Part shown: positions 33,901 through 44,843 of the stretch, one piece after another
Layout of the letters: the number at the start of each line of letters is the position of its first letter
Position numbering within the stretch: the first letter of the stretch is position 1
Assembly (NCBI RefSeq): GCF_000499845.2
Contig: NC_023751.2
Span: forward strand, 33,664,309 to 33,728,308
DNA length: 64,000 nt
From: Phaseolus vulgaris
Taxonomy: Eukaryota; Streptophyta; Magnoliopsida; Fabales; Fabaceae
Direction of reading: 5' to 3'
Notes under the pieces: generated by a model
The model's database searches: none
What the model saw: only the letters and a program-made list of their open reading frames with translations
Told to the model about the DNA's origin: nothing
Position numbers and translations under genes: made by a program

Positions 33901-36127
33901 TCAAATATCAACTCACTGTTTACCCATTGGATAATCTAGTTTTGAATAAGTATGCTTAAAATTTATAGATCTAAGTTACTAATTCATCTTACTGAGGTGA
34001 GAAAGTGCTGATACTTGATAGATGATTTCATAATGTGGCTTGTGAATATATTGTAAACAGAGCATTTCTTAGCCTTTCTCTTGAATAGTTACTAGTTACA
34101 AGATAGCTATATTATGTACAGCTGTCAACACAGAACAGATCCCCTATAAATAGCTTCCTATAACAACTTTTTCACTAAGAAATAACAACTCAGTTTATCT
34201 CTTTTTTTTTCTAATTCAATTGTGGTATCAAGAGCTTAGTGGTCTCTATGGCTGATAAGAACCCTAATCCTACTTTAATTCCCACCTCTGCCACAGTCAC
34301 CTCCCATACCATTTCTGAAAACCTCAATGAATCACACGTTGTTCTATGGCAACTACAGAAGTTCAGTCAACATATAAATATTCTTGAATATTTTTATGCC
34401 TTCTCACAGCATACCTTTTTGCTTGAGAACCGAAGTAACTAAAGTAATCAAGATTGTCAACAAATGTTTTCGTGATAGGGTAGATTTGTTCGACTATTTG
34501 AGACAGTCTCTATTTGAGACAGTCTCTGCTTTTCCTTTTTTTTCTCTTTTATTCATGTTGGAAGGGCCAGATTACGGTGCATAACGTAAGCTAAATTGTA
34601 TCAACAACCTCATAATGTACTGGTACAAGCTGCCAACTTAGTGGTGTTTTTAGTTGTTTTTTTTTGTCATTAACAATCTCAAGCATTTCTAATGGTTTTA
34701 GTTTGTGATTTTAAAATTTGTGATGCAAATGGTGTAAATGATATGGTTTTTTTATCATTTTCTTACAAAGCTTAGATAACATGATAGTGAATAAAAAAGT
34801 GACACTTGTAATTATAATAAAATCATATGAATTGAAAATAAAGATAGAAAATAAACACCTCTTGCTTCTTGCTCGGTTGATGACATATTCAGTTATTTTC
34901 TGCTTGATTTTGTCTATCTAGTTATCTTATAAATGGTTTGCTATTCTTGTTTGTTTAGGTACACTCCCTCAATGCCTCGTAGACAGCTTTTTGGAGACGC
35001 TCTAAGAGAGCGCTACCTTGATAGTGAACATTTTTCCTATTCTGCACATGATGTTTCATTCAGCAGTTCCAACTTTGTTGACCTGGATTGGCTGTCTTCT
35101 TCTGGAAATTCGTGTGAAGAAGAGCCATTTGAGAGGTAATGCTTCATCGCAATCTAGAGAAGCATTTATATAGATACCAATAGAGATTTGTACTCGCTAA
35201 ATATTTTAGTATTGGGTGGGAGAGTTACGGAAGCAACAAAATAGGTCAGGGAAGGGTAAATGTGGAATATATTTGAGAATTACAATTTTGGGTTGTGAAT
35301 GTTTCTAGGGTGTATGATGTACATCACATATATCTCCGAAGTAGATTTACTTCAGTTACATTATATAATATCTCCAAATAAAATTTTTGTAAGGCCTATT
35401 GATATTGAATGCAGGTTTTCAATTGTCAATTCTTCTATTGCTGGGAATTCTTCAGAAAATGTTGTCAATGGAGTTATTATAGGAGGAGATACTCCCTCCA
35501 CTAGCGATTTAGACTCGAACACTAAGGTACCGGCCGTTCTGACATGGTATTTATAGAGCACGGGCATACAGCTTCTAAGATACATGGATGACACGTTCCT
35601 TTTTTTATTCACAGTTACGATAATGGATCAGACAATTATTTGAATTTGAAGTAAATTAAGTTACTTTTGTGGTACTTATACATGTTTAGTTTATTTTGCC
35701 AAGTGTATGATGATTTTCATTTAGTTTTTTTATGATATCTCAATAAAAGTGATGTTTCATGTTTTTGGGGAGGGTCTTCCTCGAATCGATAATGACAGGT
35801 CAAGAACATGACATATATCAAGATTTATGTTGTGCTGTGTCTGATCTGAAAGTAGAAATGTATTTGGTGCATAGTATTTTACTGAGTTAGGATCACAATA
35901 GCTCCATGTCCATAATTAGTCCTGAAATAGTTGAAAGTGAGTTTGACTTGTGAATTGCCTTAGCCTTTATTTCACATTTCAGAAGCTAATTATTCGTGTA
36001 ATATTCTCAGGGAAGAGAGCGAACTGGGTCAGAGTTATCCTACCGTGATGCCCAGTCCAAAGTTCTAGAGGAATATCCTGATACTTTTGTACAATGGGTG
36101 AATAATGGACAGACACTTTGCAATTGA
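18947..36127 (+). CDS. SAC-domain phosphoinositide phosphatase (plant SAC2-5 type)
   Basis: An 833-residue phosphatase expected to remove the 5-phosphate from PI(3,5)P2 at the vacuolar/endosomal membrane, by analogy with Arabidopsis SAC2-SAC5 and yeast Fig4. The sixteen exons are 18947-19045, 20241-20445, 20525-20678, 21233-21455, 21757-21833, 28950-29137, 29261-29358, 29514-29644, 29750-29878, 30128-30503, 30922-31043, 32558-32659, 33585-33776, 34959-35135, 35415-35526 and 36011-36127. All junctions are GT/AG and in phase. The N-terminal SAC half includes [20 protein letters not shown] and [15 protein letters not shown] blocks. The catalytic CX5R loop is [12 protein letters not shown] with Cys493 and Arg499. 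A serine-rich tail follows (about 640-833) without a transmembrane segment, which distinguishes it from the SAC6-8 class. Intron 5 is 7.1 kb and transposon-filled. The start is the first ATG giving the [14 protein letters not shown] terminus. No inactivating change is seen. Confidence 0.93.
19046..20240. other. SAC intron 1
   Basis: A 1.2-kb intron. The part from about 19600 to 19880 resembles a dispersed legume repeat: it ends with GGAGAAGCTCATCCAAACAA and holds several AGCTTCTC-like motifs in both orientations. I could not define its ends. The other SAC introns longer than 300 bases (3: 20679-21232; 4: 21456-21756; 10: 30504-30921; 11: 31044-32557; 12: 32660-33584; 15: 35527-36010) show no gene inside. 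Confidence 0.4.
22390..22910. repeat. Three degenerate copies of a dispersed repeat in SAC intron 5
   Basis: A unit of about 150-200 bp recurs with heavy divergence. Each copy runs from a CNGNCTTGGT block through a GATRYGRGATNTCCAACACAC-like block to an ACATYTYRAGYRTGGNAATA block. The third block lies at about 22508-22530, 22626-22652 and 22824-22847. The wording resembles a repeat widespread in legume genomes that carries a GTGGGATCTCCAACAC core. Its class is not known to me. Confidence 0.6.
24641..24750. repeat. Two copies of a GAAAGTCCCACATCAACT repeat
   Basis: A 26-bp motif starting GAAAGTCYCACATCAACTYG is present at 24641-24666 and 24725-24750 with two mismatches. A looser relative (GTCCCACATTGGCTTAAAT) lies near 24409. 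This motif is common at the borders of dispersed plant repeats. The stretch belongs to the transposon-rich part of SAC intron 5. Confidence 0.65.
25084..25904. mobile_element. Solo LTR with 5-bp target duplication, in SAC intron 5
   Basis: An 811-bp LTR at 25089-25899 begins TGATCCTGCC and ends GGGCGGTACA. It is flanked by the perfect 5-bp duplication GGACT (25084-25088 and 25900-25904). It is strikingly richer in G+C than the intron around it. A TATA-like CTTATATACC lies at 25395-25404. No primer-binding site, polypurine tract or coding sequence follows, so it is a solo LTR left by recombination between the two LTRs of a full element. A GC-rich LTR of this size fits Ty3/gypsy elements of legumes, but the superfamily is inference. 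Confidence 0.88.
26200..27480 (+). mobile_element. Ty1/copia 5' remnant: LTR end, primer site, gag pseudogene
   Basis: An LTR-like stretch ends in CTTTCA at 26487. It is followed by TGGTATCAGAGC at 26491-26502, the primer-binding site complementary to initiator tRNA-Met used by most plant copia elements. Downstream, about 26960-27470 is a gag relic broken by frameshifts and stops: [10 protein letters not shown] at its start, then [21 protein letters not shown] and [18 protein letters not shown], followed in another frame by KKLDKFYM and LDFDHV. These are the gag (UBN2-type) blocks of copia. No protease, integrase or reverse transcriptase follows, so the element is truncated. The left end of the LTR could not be fixed. 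Confidence 0.8.
34050..34442 (+). mobile_element. Second Ty1/copia 5' remnant, in SAC intron 13
   Basis: An LTR-like segment contains CCTATAAATAG (34143-34153, TATA-like) and ends TTCA. It is followed by TGGTATCAAGAGC (34223-34235), the initiator-tRNA primer site with one extra A. An open frame then starts at 34248 ([19 protein letters not shown]...) and stays open to 34442, resembling the N terminus of a copia gag. The rest of the element is absent. It lies in the sense orientation of the SAC gene. Confidence 0.7.
34495..34526. repeat. 16-bp tandem duplication containing a palindrome
   Basis: TATTTGAGACAGTCTC occurs twice back to back (34495-34510 and 34511-34526). Each copy contains the odd palindrome GAGACAGTCTC. 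It is intronic and close to the copia remnant. Confidence 0.9.
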
Positions 36128-37130
36128 ATTTTCACATAAGGATCCCTCCTATTTATATATAATGTAAATTTATTTAATTGACTTGGGTTGCCCCAAAGAT
36201 GGTTAGTGAAAGAGACTAGAGTGGGATAAAACATATGTGATACAGGAGCGAGCGTCAGGAAAAAGAAATATACAGGCTTTCAAGTAGGCTCCTCTGTAAG
36301 GTGCTGATCGCAGAAGGAATCCTTCCGGCTTTCTTGGTATTCACTTGCAGCAGCATTAATTCTGTCGTCAAAATCTCAATCAAATCTTGAGGTATAGTAG
36401 GACAGAGTAAATAGCAAACTGTTGTAAAATTGTTTTCTTTTTTCTTTTTTCCGTTGGAGCTCACTGTATTTTTCTTTCGTCAGTTGATGATCATATTAGG
36501 TGCATTTCTTGTAAATATTGTTAACTTGTTTGTCTGAGCTCCACTTCTAGAATTGCAAAATAATTAATTCTTTTAAATAATTCTGCTTTTTGTAATGTAT
36601 AATTCTCCCCGCTATCATACTAGCGGTGATTTGAAGTTTTCATGTGCTGCACTAAAGATCTGGAGCGAGGTGTACCCCGGCCCTGTTTTCCCTTTTCCAT
36701 TCTAAATTTCATTTTTTATGGGTGCACTCTTGGAACTGTCAATTTCTTAATGTATGAATTTTTACTGACTTTTGATCAATTGTTCTGAACAGGTTCTCGA
36801 ACCAATTTCGTGTTTGCATTTAAATTTTGTGGTAAACTTCAAATTGAATAAAGACACTTTTTCAGGTTAAACCAATATAATTGTGAACATTATTATACCT
36901 GAGAAAAAATAGAGGGAGTTAATTATGTAGTTGTAATATTGGAGAGCGTTTGTATATCAATGTTTTATACTTAAAATCAATTTCAATTTTGAAGTGGTTA
37001 TACGGTAAGTAAGACGCAGAAGAATAAATGAAAAAAATGAGGTGTATGGAAATTCAGTTTTAGGTCGGTATTCCCGCGCGGAAAAGCGTAGCCGTTGGAG
37101 CGATCAAAGAAGAAAGAAAGAAAGAAAAAG
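36128..37130. other. SAC 3' region and upstream region of the DOG1-domain gene
   Basis: The first few hundred bases after the SAC stop should contain its 3' untranslated region. The last 100 bases before 37131 form the leader of the next gene, with an A/G-rich run right before the ATG and TTCCCGCGCGG at 37071-37081. No other gene is seen in between. Confidence 0.5.
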
Positions 37131-37919
37131 ATGTTGAAAGTGTTCGGGCGGCAGAAGGCGTCGCGTTCGTTCAAGGAGTACTACTTGGAGTGGTTCAGTA
37201 CCCTAAAGAACAACCTCCTCCCCCTCCTTCGCCGCTCCATCGCAGGTGAGTCACCCGCCATCCTCTCCAGCCACGTGGAGATGCTCCACCAGCACTTCCA
37301 ATCCTACTACCACGCCCTAGACGCCGCCGCCGCCTCAGACCCCACCCAGCTCCTCTCTCAGGACTGGCGTAACTCCCTCGAAAAACCTCTCCTCTGGCTT
37401 GCCGACCTCCACCCCTTCCTCTTCACCAACCTCGTCCGCTCCTTCCTCCACCAACAATCCCCCTCCGACACTGACCAAAAGAACCCCCGCCGCCACCTCC
37501 CCCTCCCCTTCCCCGACCGTCCCTGGCAGGTAGCCCTCGCGTGGAGCAACTCCTCCGACTTCCTCACCGCCTGCATGGACCAGATCGAGTGCCGCCTCCG
37601 CCACATCGTCCCCACCCTCTCGGACCGCCTCAAGAGCGCCGAGAGCGCCTTCGTTGAGTGCGTCGTGGGGGACTGGTTCCAGTGCTGGGAGGAGCAGAAC
37701 ATCGCCGGCGCCAAGGTGGCGGTGGGCGCGGACGTTAAGGCGCATTTGGAAGAGGTGGTGAGCGTGGTTCTTTACGCGAACCGCGTGAGAAGGAGCGTTC
37801 TTGTCCGCATCATGAGTGCCACCACTGTGTACCAGGCTGCGCTCTTTTTTGAAGGCCTGGCCCAATTCCTCATTGGCTTCAGAGACCACAACCTCCTTAA
37901 CGCCCTTGAACATCACTGA
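37131..37919 (+). CDS. INP1: DOG1-domain protein, INAPERTURATE POLLEN1-like
   Basis: An intronless 262-residue protein with a single DOG1 domain. INP1 is the DOG1-domain protein that marks where exine is omitted to form pollen apertures in Arabidopsis; it acts at the plasma membrane of late tetrads, and this function is inferred here by similarity only. The start is the ATG at 37131 (MLKVFGRQKASRSFKEYYLEWF). The DOG1 signature runs from FKEYYLEWFSTL (residues 14-25) through WRNSLEKPLLWLADLHPFLFT. A charged middle region follows, then a helical C terminus ending FEGLAQFLIGFRDHNLLNALE. The bZIP region that precedes DOG1 domains in TGA factors is absent, which separates it from those proteins. 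Third positions are very GC-rich, unlike the neighbouring genes, so the minus strand and other frames also stay open for long stretches. It could instead be another member of the DOG1 family. Confidence 0.75.
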   Translation: MLKVFGRQKASRSFKEYYLEWFSTLKNNLLPLLRRSIAGESPAILSSHVEMLHQHFQSYYHALDAAAASDPTQLLSQDWRNSLEKPLLWLADLHPFLFTNLVRSFLHQQSPSDTDQKNPRRHLPLPFPDRPWQVALAWSNSSDFLTACMDQIECRLRHIVPTLSDRLKSAESAFVECVVGDWFQCWEEQNIAGAKVAVGADVKAHLEEVVSVVLYANRVRRSVLVRIMSATTVYQAALFFEGLAQFLIGFRDHNLLNALEHH

Positions 37920-40900
37920 TCCATCCTCCAATCTATCTATTTCTTTCCCCTCTCTTCTCATCATTCTCTTCATTCACCCTCTTTTACCCTTTAATCCATA
38001 AAATAGTTACATTGGCTTAAACTTGCTGCATTTTATACACTTCACCTTTCTATGTCAATGTATTAGGGGGAGAATATTTGTTGATACTGAATCAAACTTT
38101 TTCAATTCACAAACTTCTGTTCACATTTTATTAACCAATTCCAAGCATTTCATGTCATTTCTTCCCTTTATCCATAAGCCGTTTATCTTTTTCGATTCCT
38201 TTCAAAATATGTTTAAATTTAAAAGATTGGTTTAGGTATTGATTGTTTGTTAATTCTTATTCAGTAATTGATTGTTTAACCATTTCTCTTTTTTTTTTCT
38301 TTTAAAAATAGCTGATAAAGAAAGTTGTCCAAATAGATTTTAATATTATATATATATACATGTAAAAAAGAAAATGTTATAATATTTTTAGATTAGTTCT
38401 GGAAGGTAAATGTTGTTATTTATATTATTATTGAATCACAAGGTTATATATAAAAGTCATATATAATGAGAATCTCTTTCTCTACAATATGTTTTCTTCG
38501 TGTAACTTCATGAAAGTGTTGTAAAAATTTAAATTGCTCATACTTTCTATTTTTGAATTGTAAAATTTAAAAATATATTATTGATTCTACATTGAAGAAT
38601 AAATTTTTAGATTTAAATATGTATTTTGAATTGTGTATCTTAAAAATATATTTTAAATTATATAATTCAATATATTTTTAGATATCCAAATTATAAATTA
38701 TGCAATTCAAAATCTACTTTACTTCTTTTTTTTAATACAGAAATGTAGAAATGTACAATAGAGAAAGTATTTTTAGATTATGCAATTCATAAATATATTT
38801 TAAATTATATAATATAAAATACATTTTAAAATTATATAATTCAGATTACATTTTGAATTCAAGATTTTGTAATATATTATCAACTTCTAAATTAGTTTCC
38901 ACCATAGACAATTTGAATTTTCCCTACACGTGCAGAAAGAAGTATCAGCAAAAGAAATTGTTATATAAATAAGTCTTCTAATTTCAATTGAAAAAATTGT
39001 TTAGATTTAACATGAGCTGATTAACTTTTTAGTGGAATATTATTATTATGTTCTTTAGTAGCACAAAGAATGTAAATAAGTTGAAATTTTAGGTTAAAGA
39101 AAGATTGGAATCGAAGTTGTTGGATTTAAACTTATTTGAAAATGCTGAAAAATTAGCAATAAAAATAAAAATAAACTAATCATTTTTATAAAGTTTGAAA
39201 ATATACAAATGAATCTTAGGGTTAGTGATTTGTTATTGCATAGTAAAATTGATGTTCCAATTGATAGGGAGAGTGGTTTGGTAGTTGGTAGGAAAAGTGA
39301 CTTTGTTATGATCAACTTTATCAATGTTTTCTTTATGTAAGTATGCTTTATATGAATCTATGCATTCTAATCTCAATCAAACTTAACACAAAACACGAAA
39401 AATAATTCCAAAAATTTAATAACCAAAACCCCACGAAGAAGTATATCAATTATGGTCAAATCCATGTTTATTGGAGTCAAAACTTAAGAGAATTGTGTAT
39501 ATAACTTTTTTATATAAAATAATAGAATGAAGAATTTGCTTTATATAAACTATTGTCATTATATTACGTACTTAATATAAAATAAACTTTTAATGTATAT
39601 CTTTTTAATAGAATACATTATTCATTTTTTCTCTTGATATATATTTTTCAACTTATTGAAATTTAAATATAAGTTTCAATGTATTAAAATTAAACGAAGT
39701 GAATAATATATAAAAAGAATCATAAATAAAATAATTTAAGGTATTAGATTCACGATAATATTATATTTTTTTATGATATATAGTGATTCATTAGTAACTA
39801 TTTCTTCTCTTACATTAAAAAATAATCTTTGTTTATATTACAAGAAAATTATTAAAAAATAAATAAATACTTATATTGAATAAATTAAACATTAATTTTA
39901 AAAAAAAACTAATGATAATTAAAATAATTTTTGTTTTAATAAAATTTATAAATTATTTTCTAATTTGATTCTGTAATCAATTATTTTATATTTTAAAACT
40001 AAAAATTGATATTTAATTAAATATCAATTTAAATTTTTTAATAATAAGAATTATTTTAGATGTTTATAATTTTTTAAATTTTAAAATAATATCTATTTGA
40101 ATTAAAGATAATGATTAATTAATTTTTATATTTAAATTTGATTTATATTTAATGGTTTTTATGTTATTAGTAGATTTTGACATAATACTAAAGTATTAAA
40201 TTTCAATCTCAAAATAAGGCAGGACACGTAGAATTTATAACATCAATTATTTAATATATGAAATATATTCGAAAAGGAAAAAGAAGGGAGAGAGAGATGA
40301 TAATAGATAAGTGGCATTGCTGTGTATCTTTTGGGAAATCAGAGACCCAAAACTCATCATTGCCCTTTCTCTCTCTCTCTTTCTTTTCACTTTTCAAATT
40401 GCAAATGATTTTGTCATAGAAAAGGAAGTAAAATTGAGAATAAAAATGTCAAATAAATATTCCTGATGGACCAAATTGCTTGGAGTCACTTTGTATTCTG
40501 ATTATTGTAACATTTATTGGGTTTTGGAGGCCACAGATTATGGAACAAATTAGACGATTCCAATTGGTCAAAACCTGTAAAGAACCCGAATCTGTGTTTT
40601 GTAGCAGAAATGTCACATACAAAATAAAACACTTTCTGGGGCTTTCTGTTATTAGGGTTTTCCCAACATTAAAAAGGAAAGATTAATCTCCAAGTCCAAC
40701 CACACACAACGTGGAACTCATCCAAATTCAAGGAATCATCATCATCACCATAAATTCTTCCATTTTAGAGCATCTCAACACTTTGATGCTGTCCTCACCC
40801 AAACCCATCACTCAATTATCCTTTCCCACCTCTTCTTACTTACCTTTCATTCAACTATAAGCTTCTTCTTATACTATGATGTTCATATTTCATAATATAA

Positions 40901-41075
40901 ATAAATGAAAATTTTATCTTACAAGCTAATTATATAAGGTTAAGTTAGTCTTAAAGTTCAATTTTTTAATATGATATCAGAATTATTTAGAATTTTAACG
41001 AGAATTTATTAACTTATCATATCATTTGTTATTTTACCGTTATCAGATCATTTATAATATATAATTTTACGTATA
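37920..41075. other. AT-rich gene-free stretch with diffuse repeats
   Basis: Apart from the 3' end of the DOG1-domain gene, this is AT-rich DNA. From about 38550 to 38880 a loose motif around TTTTAAATTATATAATTCAAAAT recurs at least six times. Another CT-rich patch at 40360-40400 is followed to 40860 by DNA of more balanced composition. That later patch could be the leader of an undetected non-coding transcript, but I see no open frame worth calling. Confidence 0.45.
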
Positions 41076-41077
41076 AA

Positions 41078-41163
41078 GGGATCTTATATAAAAAAAGTAT
41101 AAATTGAGAGATCTTAATATAAAAAAGTACAAATTGAGAGATCTTAGTATAAAGAAGTGCATT
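41078..41163. repeat. Tandem repeat, three units of about 30 bp
   Basis: Three diverged units share GAGATCTTANTATAAAAAAGT and AAATTGAG blocks: about 41078-41105, 41106-41135 and 41136-41163. It is short and of no evident function. Confidence 0.8.
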
Positions 41164-41864
41164 AATAAGAATATTTTATAATATATAACATTATTTTATA
41201 AGACATTTTTATAAAGTTGAATTCGACTTATATTAGTATACATTTATTTAAAAAGTCAATTTTCAATTCACAAAATCTTATAAAACAATAATTTTATACA
41301 ATTATGATTAACTTATATGTTTTCAATTTAAATATTCAACTGAAATTGAAAGAATAATGTTACCACTCTCATGGTTTACACTGTCATATCAAATAATTTT
41401 TTTTTAAATGCATTATAAGAATTAAGGGAGTTTATATAAGAATATTGGACTTAATAAAAAATTACATTAATACTTTGTGTTTCTCTTGCATACACTTTTT
41501 AAAAAATATTATGAATAAGTTTGCAAAAGAAACCTAAATAAAGTAAATGTAAGAATTGGAAAGATTGAAAATAGTGTAGATGGAAATGAAGAATTGTGCG
41601 GATGTTATTAAGTGAGAAGTTATTGGTAACCAGCTAAAAAGAAGAAACAACTATCATATTCAAAACAACTTATCTGACGTGAGGAATTGGATTCTACGTT
41701 TCATCTTTCCTAACCAAAAACTAGCTATTGGTTGCACACTATCACTACTCATAACTTATAATTTCTAATTCTACTTATGCTCAAATTTCATGAATCACGT
41801 GCCAATTAATTAACTGGTAATTGGATAAAAACAATCATATTATTTTAAAATTGAGAAATAAACA

Positions 41865-42200
41865 TGTGTCGGTCAGGTCGATACGATAGCTAAAAAGTCT
41901 AACATCCGATCAAGGTCGACCGTCACAACCAAATTCAGTATGTCCAAACAAAAGATTAATAAGACTAATTAGTGATCAAATATTAAATAATATATTCTTA
42001 ATCATGATAAAAACTCTAATCTAACCCAATAACAAATGATCCATAATAATCATATAAATAGACACATATTTCAAGAATCGAGTACGTCATAATTTAATAC
42101 TAATAGTACCGAGTACTAAAAAGTCACTTGAGTGTTGGAGTTTCTTTTGCAGATATCATTCGAGCATGGAGTTCACGAAGACGAGAAGTGAGGGAGTGAA
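41865..42200 (+). mobile_element. Gypsy-like LTR fragment A
   Basis: The segment starts near TGTCGGTCAGGTCGATACG and shares ordered blocks with fragment B at 43.7-44.1 kb. These are ATAAATAGACACATATTTCA with GAGTACGTCAT (42055-42090), then CACTTGAGTGTTGGAGT and TCTTTTGCAGATA (42125-42155). A TATAAATAG-like box followed by CTTGAGCGTYGGAGTG and TTTTGCAGGTACC is, to my knowledge, typical of legume Ty3/gypsy LTRs. Exact ends, target duplication and internal domains were not found. Confidence 0.6.
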
Positions 42201-43720
42201 ATGAGAGCACGAAAACTATTTTAATGAGAAAAGAGAAGAAATAAATCAACCGATCAAGAAATAAAGACAATCGTTCTCTTAATTTCAATTTCATTAGAAA
42301 ACAGAAGAAAAAGAAAAACTTAAAGAAAAAGTTATAATTAAACTTTCTAACTATTGCTAGATGAATCATTAACCCACTTTTAAACCTTTTAATCATAAAT
42401 GTGCACTCATATTAACTTTACATTCAAGATATCTGATTCTCAAGACAAAAACAGTGTGTTGAATAGTTGATATATTAAAAGCTATGATTTCCATAAATAA
42501 AACATAATTCTCACTGATTGAAGATGTTTCTATCTGAATCAGTAATTAGGTATAACGCTTTAATTGTAAGAAAAGTGCCTTTTCTAAACTAGCAATGAGC
42601 GGCATTATTGGAGATTTGTGTCCCACAAAATCATCTTCATAACTAACTCATTTGGTTTAGGAAAATTATCATACACTTGGTGATCAACCACCCCAATTCA
42701 ACACAATTTGCTTCACAAGTTAACTTCATTTTTATCTTTTAGCGTTATATTTCCCAATTCCTATTGCTTAAAATTCACGCTCACACATGTGTTCTTTTTT
42801 CAATTACCTTTTGGCCCCTGGATCTCATCTTCTTTACCAATCAAACTACTTTAATTATTATTTATTCTTCATTAAATTTCTTTCTCTTTCTTATATGTTT
42901 CTCAAAGTTTTATATAATCTATTCTATTTTTACTGTATATCCCAAATTTTCAACATCCTCTTTAATTTATTTTTAAACCAAATAAATACTTTGTTAAAGT
43001 TGATGTCAAATTATCAATCTCTTACTAATCCAAATTATTAAATTTGCTCGTATTCATCAAACTAAAAAAGTAATCTAAATATGACTAATTTTCAATTTTC
43101 TAATCTCTTTTTTCTATATCAATTTCTCGTTTACCATTAACTAATCTCATGGATCACTTCAATAATATTCTCCTCTATAAATAAGAAAAATAAGACTTAA
43201 CTCAACAAATATAAATTGAATAAAACAATTCAAATTTTTGCAAGATTTTACAAAACAAGCTTGTGAATGAAATGTGATAGTTTTAATATTCACATCATGC
43301 AAGTTGATATATAGTTTATTCTCAAGAAGAACATAATATTTGAAGGTAGAATATTCAAGTTGATATATTGATGTTGTTCGAAACCATACATCTCTTCTTT
43401 TGTATTTTTGTCTTTCTTTCTTCCTGCTATGTTTACCTTGTTTGCACCACTGTTGCCTGCACAATGCTCTCTTAGTTATACTTATTTATTTAAACCTTCA
43501 ACCTAATCATTATATGCATGATCCATGAATCCTTTTTATACTTCACTTTTGCAGCATTTTTCATGCTCATATTAAAGGTTTCAAACCTGGCTAATACAAA
43601 TCTAGAAACGTAGTAGTTGGCTTGCTTTCACAAATAATATTTTATTAAGTGTGAAGATTTTAGCTCATTAATTGAAGGATTAAAACACATTATCCATAAT
43701 AATATATGTAATGGTATGGA
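42201..43720. other. AT-rich DNA between the two LTR fragments
   Basis: About 1.5 kb lies between the two gypsy-like LTR fragments. I find no gag or pol motif on either strand. The open frames at 42124-42396 (-), 42764-43041 (+) and 43159-43464 (-) are low-complexity, F/L/I-rich translations of AT-rich DNA. Confidence 0.5.
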
Positions 43721-44110
43721 TGAAATGACTAACCAGAGTTTCGGCCCACCAGCAGACCGACTGATTCAGGGTCCAGTCCCAATGGGTCGACTGATGGTAT
43801 AAACCTTACCACACCTAAACATAATCAATAAACTTAATTCGTGGTTAGCAACTAAGTATTACAATCCTAAACACAAACTCACTCCTTAACCTGGTCCACT
43901 AAGAAAGGCCCATTACAGGTAATATAAATAGCACATATTTCAAGGAGCAGGTACGTCATTAATTACTATACACTCCTGAGTGTCCCCAATCCCCTCCTTT
44001 AGCTGACTTGAGCGTTAGAATGTTTTTTGCAGGTACCCTTATTCGGCATCCATCCTAAATCGTGCGACCGAGACCTAGTAGGAAGGAAGAAGGAGGAAGA
44101 CGAAGTCAGT
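43721..44110 (+). mobile_element. Gypsy-like LTR fragment B
   Basis: Same orientation and block order as fragment A: ATATAAATAGCACATATTTC with AGGTACGTCATTAATTA (43922-43966), then CTGACTTGAGCGTTAGAATG and TTTTTTGCAGGTACCC (44003-44038). It also holds a GC-richer head (CGGCCCACCAGCAGACCGAC at about 43742). It is better preserved than fragment A in the TGCAGGTACC end. Whether A and B are the two LTRs of one gutted element or two separate insertions is open. Confidence 0.65.
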
Positions 44111-44800
44111 CAATAATTCTCTAGGTTCCCTAGCAGGAACATATATTATAAGGATGGAAATTAAAAAAATAAGTTTTAAAAAAAATTACATGGACTACTT
44201 TAAAAAAAAAAAAAAAAACAAAAGTTATATAATTCAAATTATATTCAAAGCATATTTATGATCATTTTCACTGGTTCTTCTTCTCTTTTTGGTTTTGGTT
44301 GTTGGCGTGGTCTTTGGTTGATCTCCTAAAACAGTGTTATGGGATTAATTTGTGAAGTTAAGATGAGGATTAGGTAAAGTTATGATTAGTGATGTTCAAA
44401 AGAGTAACTATCACACAAGAGGCTAATTCAAAGACAGTAATTAGTGAAGCACTTTAATATGCAGGGCATCACAATGTACTATTTTTAATCATTTTTTGGA
44501 GTAATGTAAAGTACTTGGAGCTTACGTAAAAGCAGATAAAAGAAAATGTACTCGTTTTGATTGTCCAACTATAACTGAAAACTCCAACTTAAATTTTGAT
44601 TGAGATGTATACCTATAACATTTATTTATTTAATTTTATAGATCATCCTTTTTAAAATATAACATAAATCAATTAATGCAAATTTGAATATTGGAGCAAA
44701 AGCTATTTTGATAAATTAGCAAGTTTTTTCGTAGGTAGTTTCAAAATACCTCTCTTCATTTATTATTCTTATACAGTAATCCAAAATGTTCCAGAACCCT

Positions 44801-44803
<3 letters not shown>

Positions 44804-44841
<38 letters not shown>
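44804..44841. repeat. (TA)n microsatellite
   Basis: About 19 uninterrupted TA units. Confidence 0.95.

Positions 44842-44843
<2 letters not shown>

Noticed and set aside
37335..37973. 212-codon open frame antisense to the DOG1-domain gene, and a 118-codon one at 37358-37714
   Set aside because: They arise because GC-rich third positions on the sense strand remove stops from the antisense frames. The translations are G/E/V-rich without domains, while the sense frame has a clear DOG1 signature.
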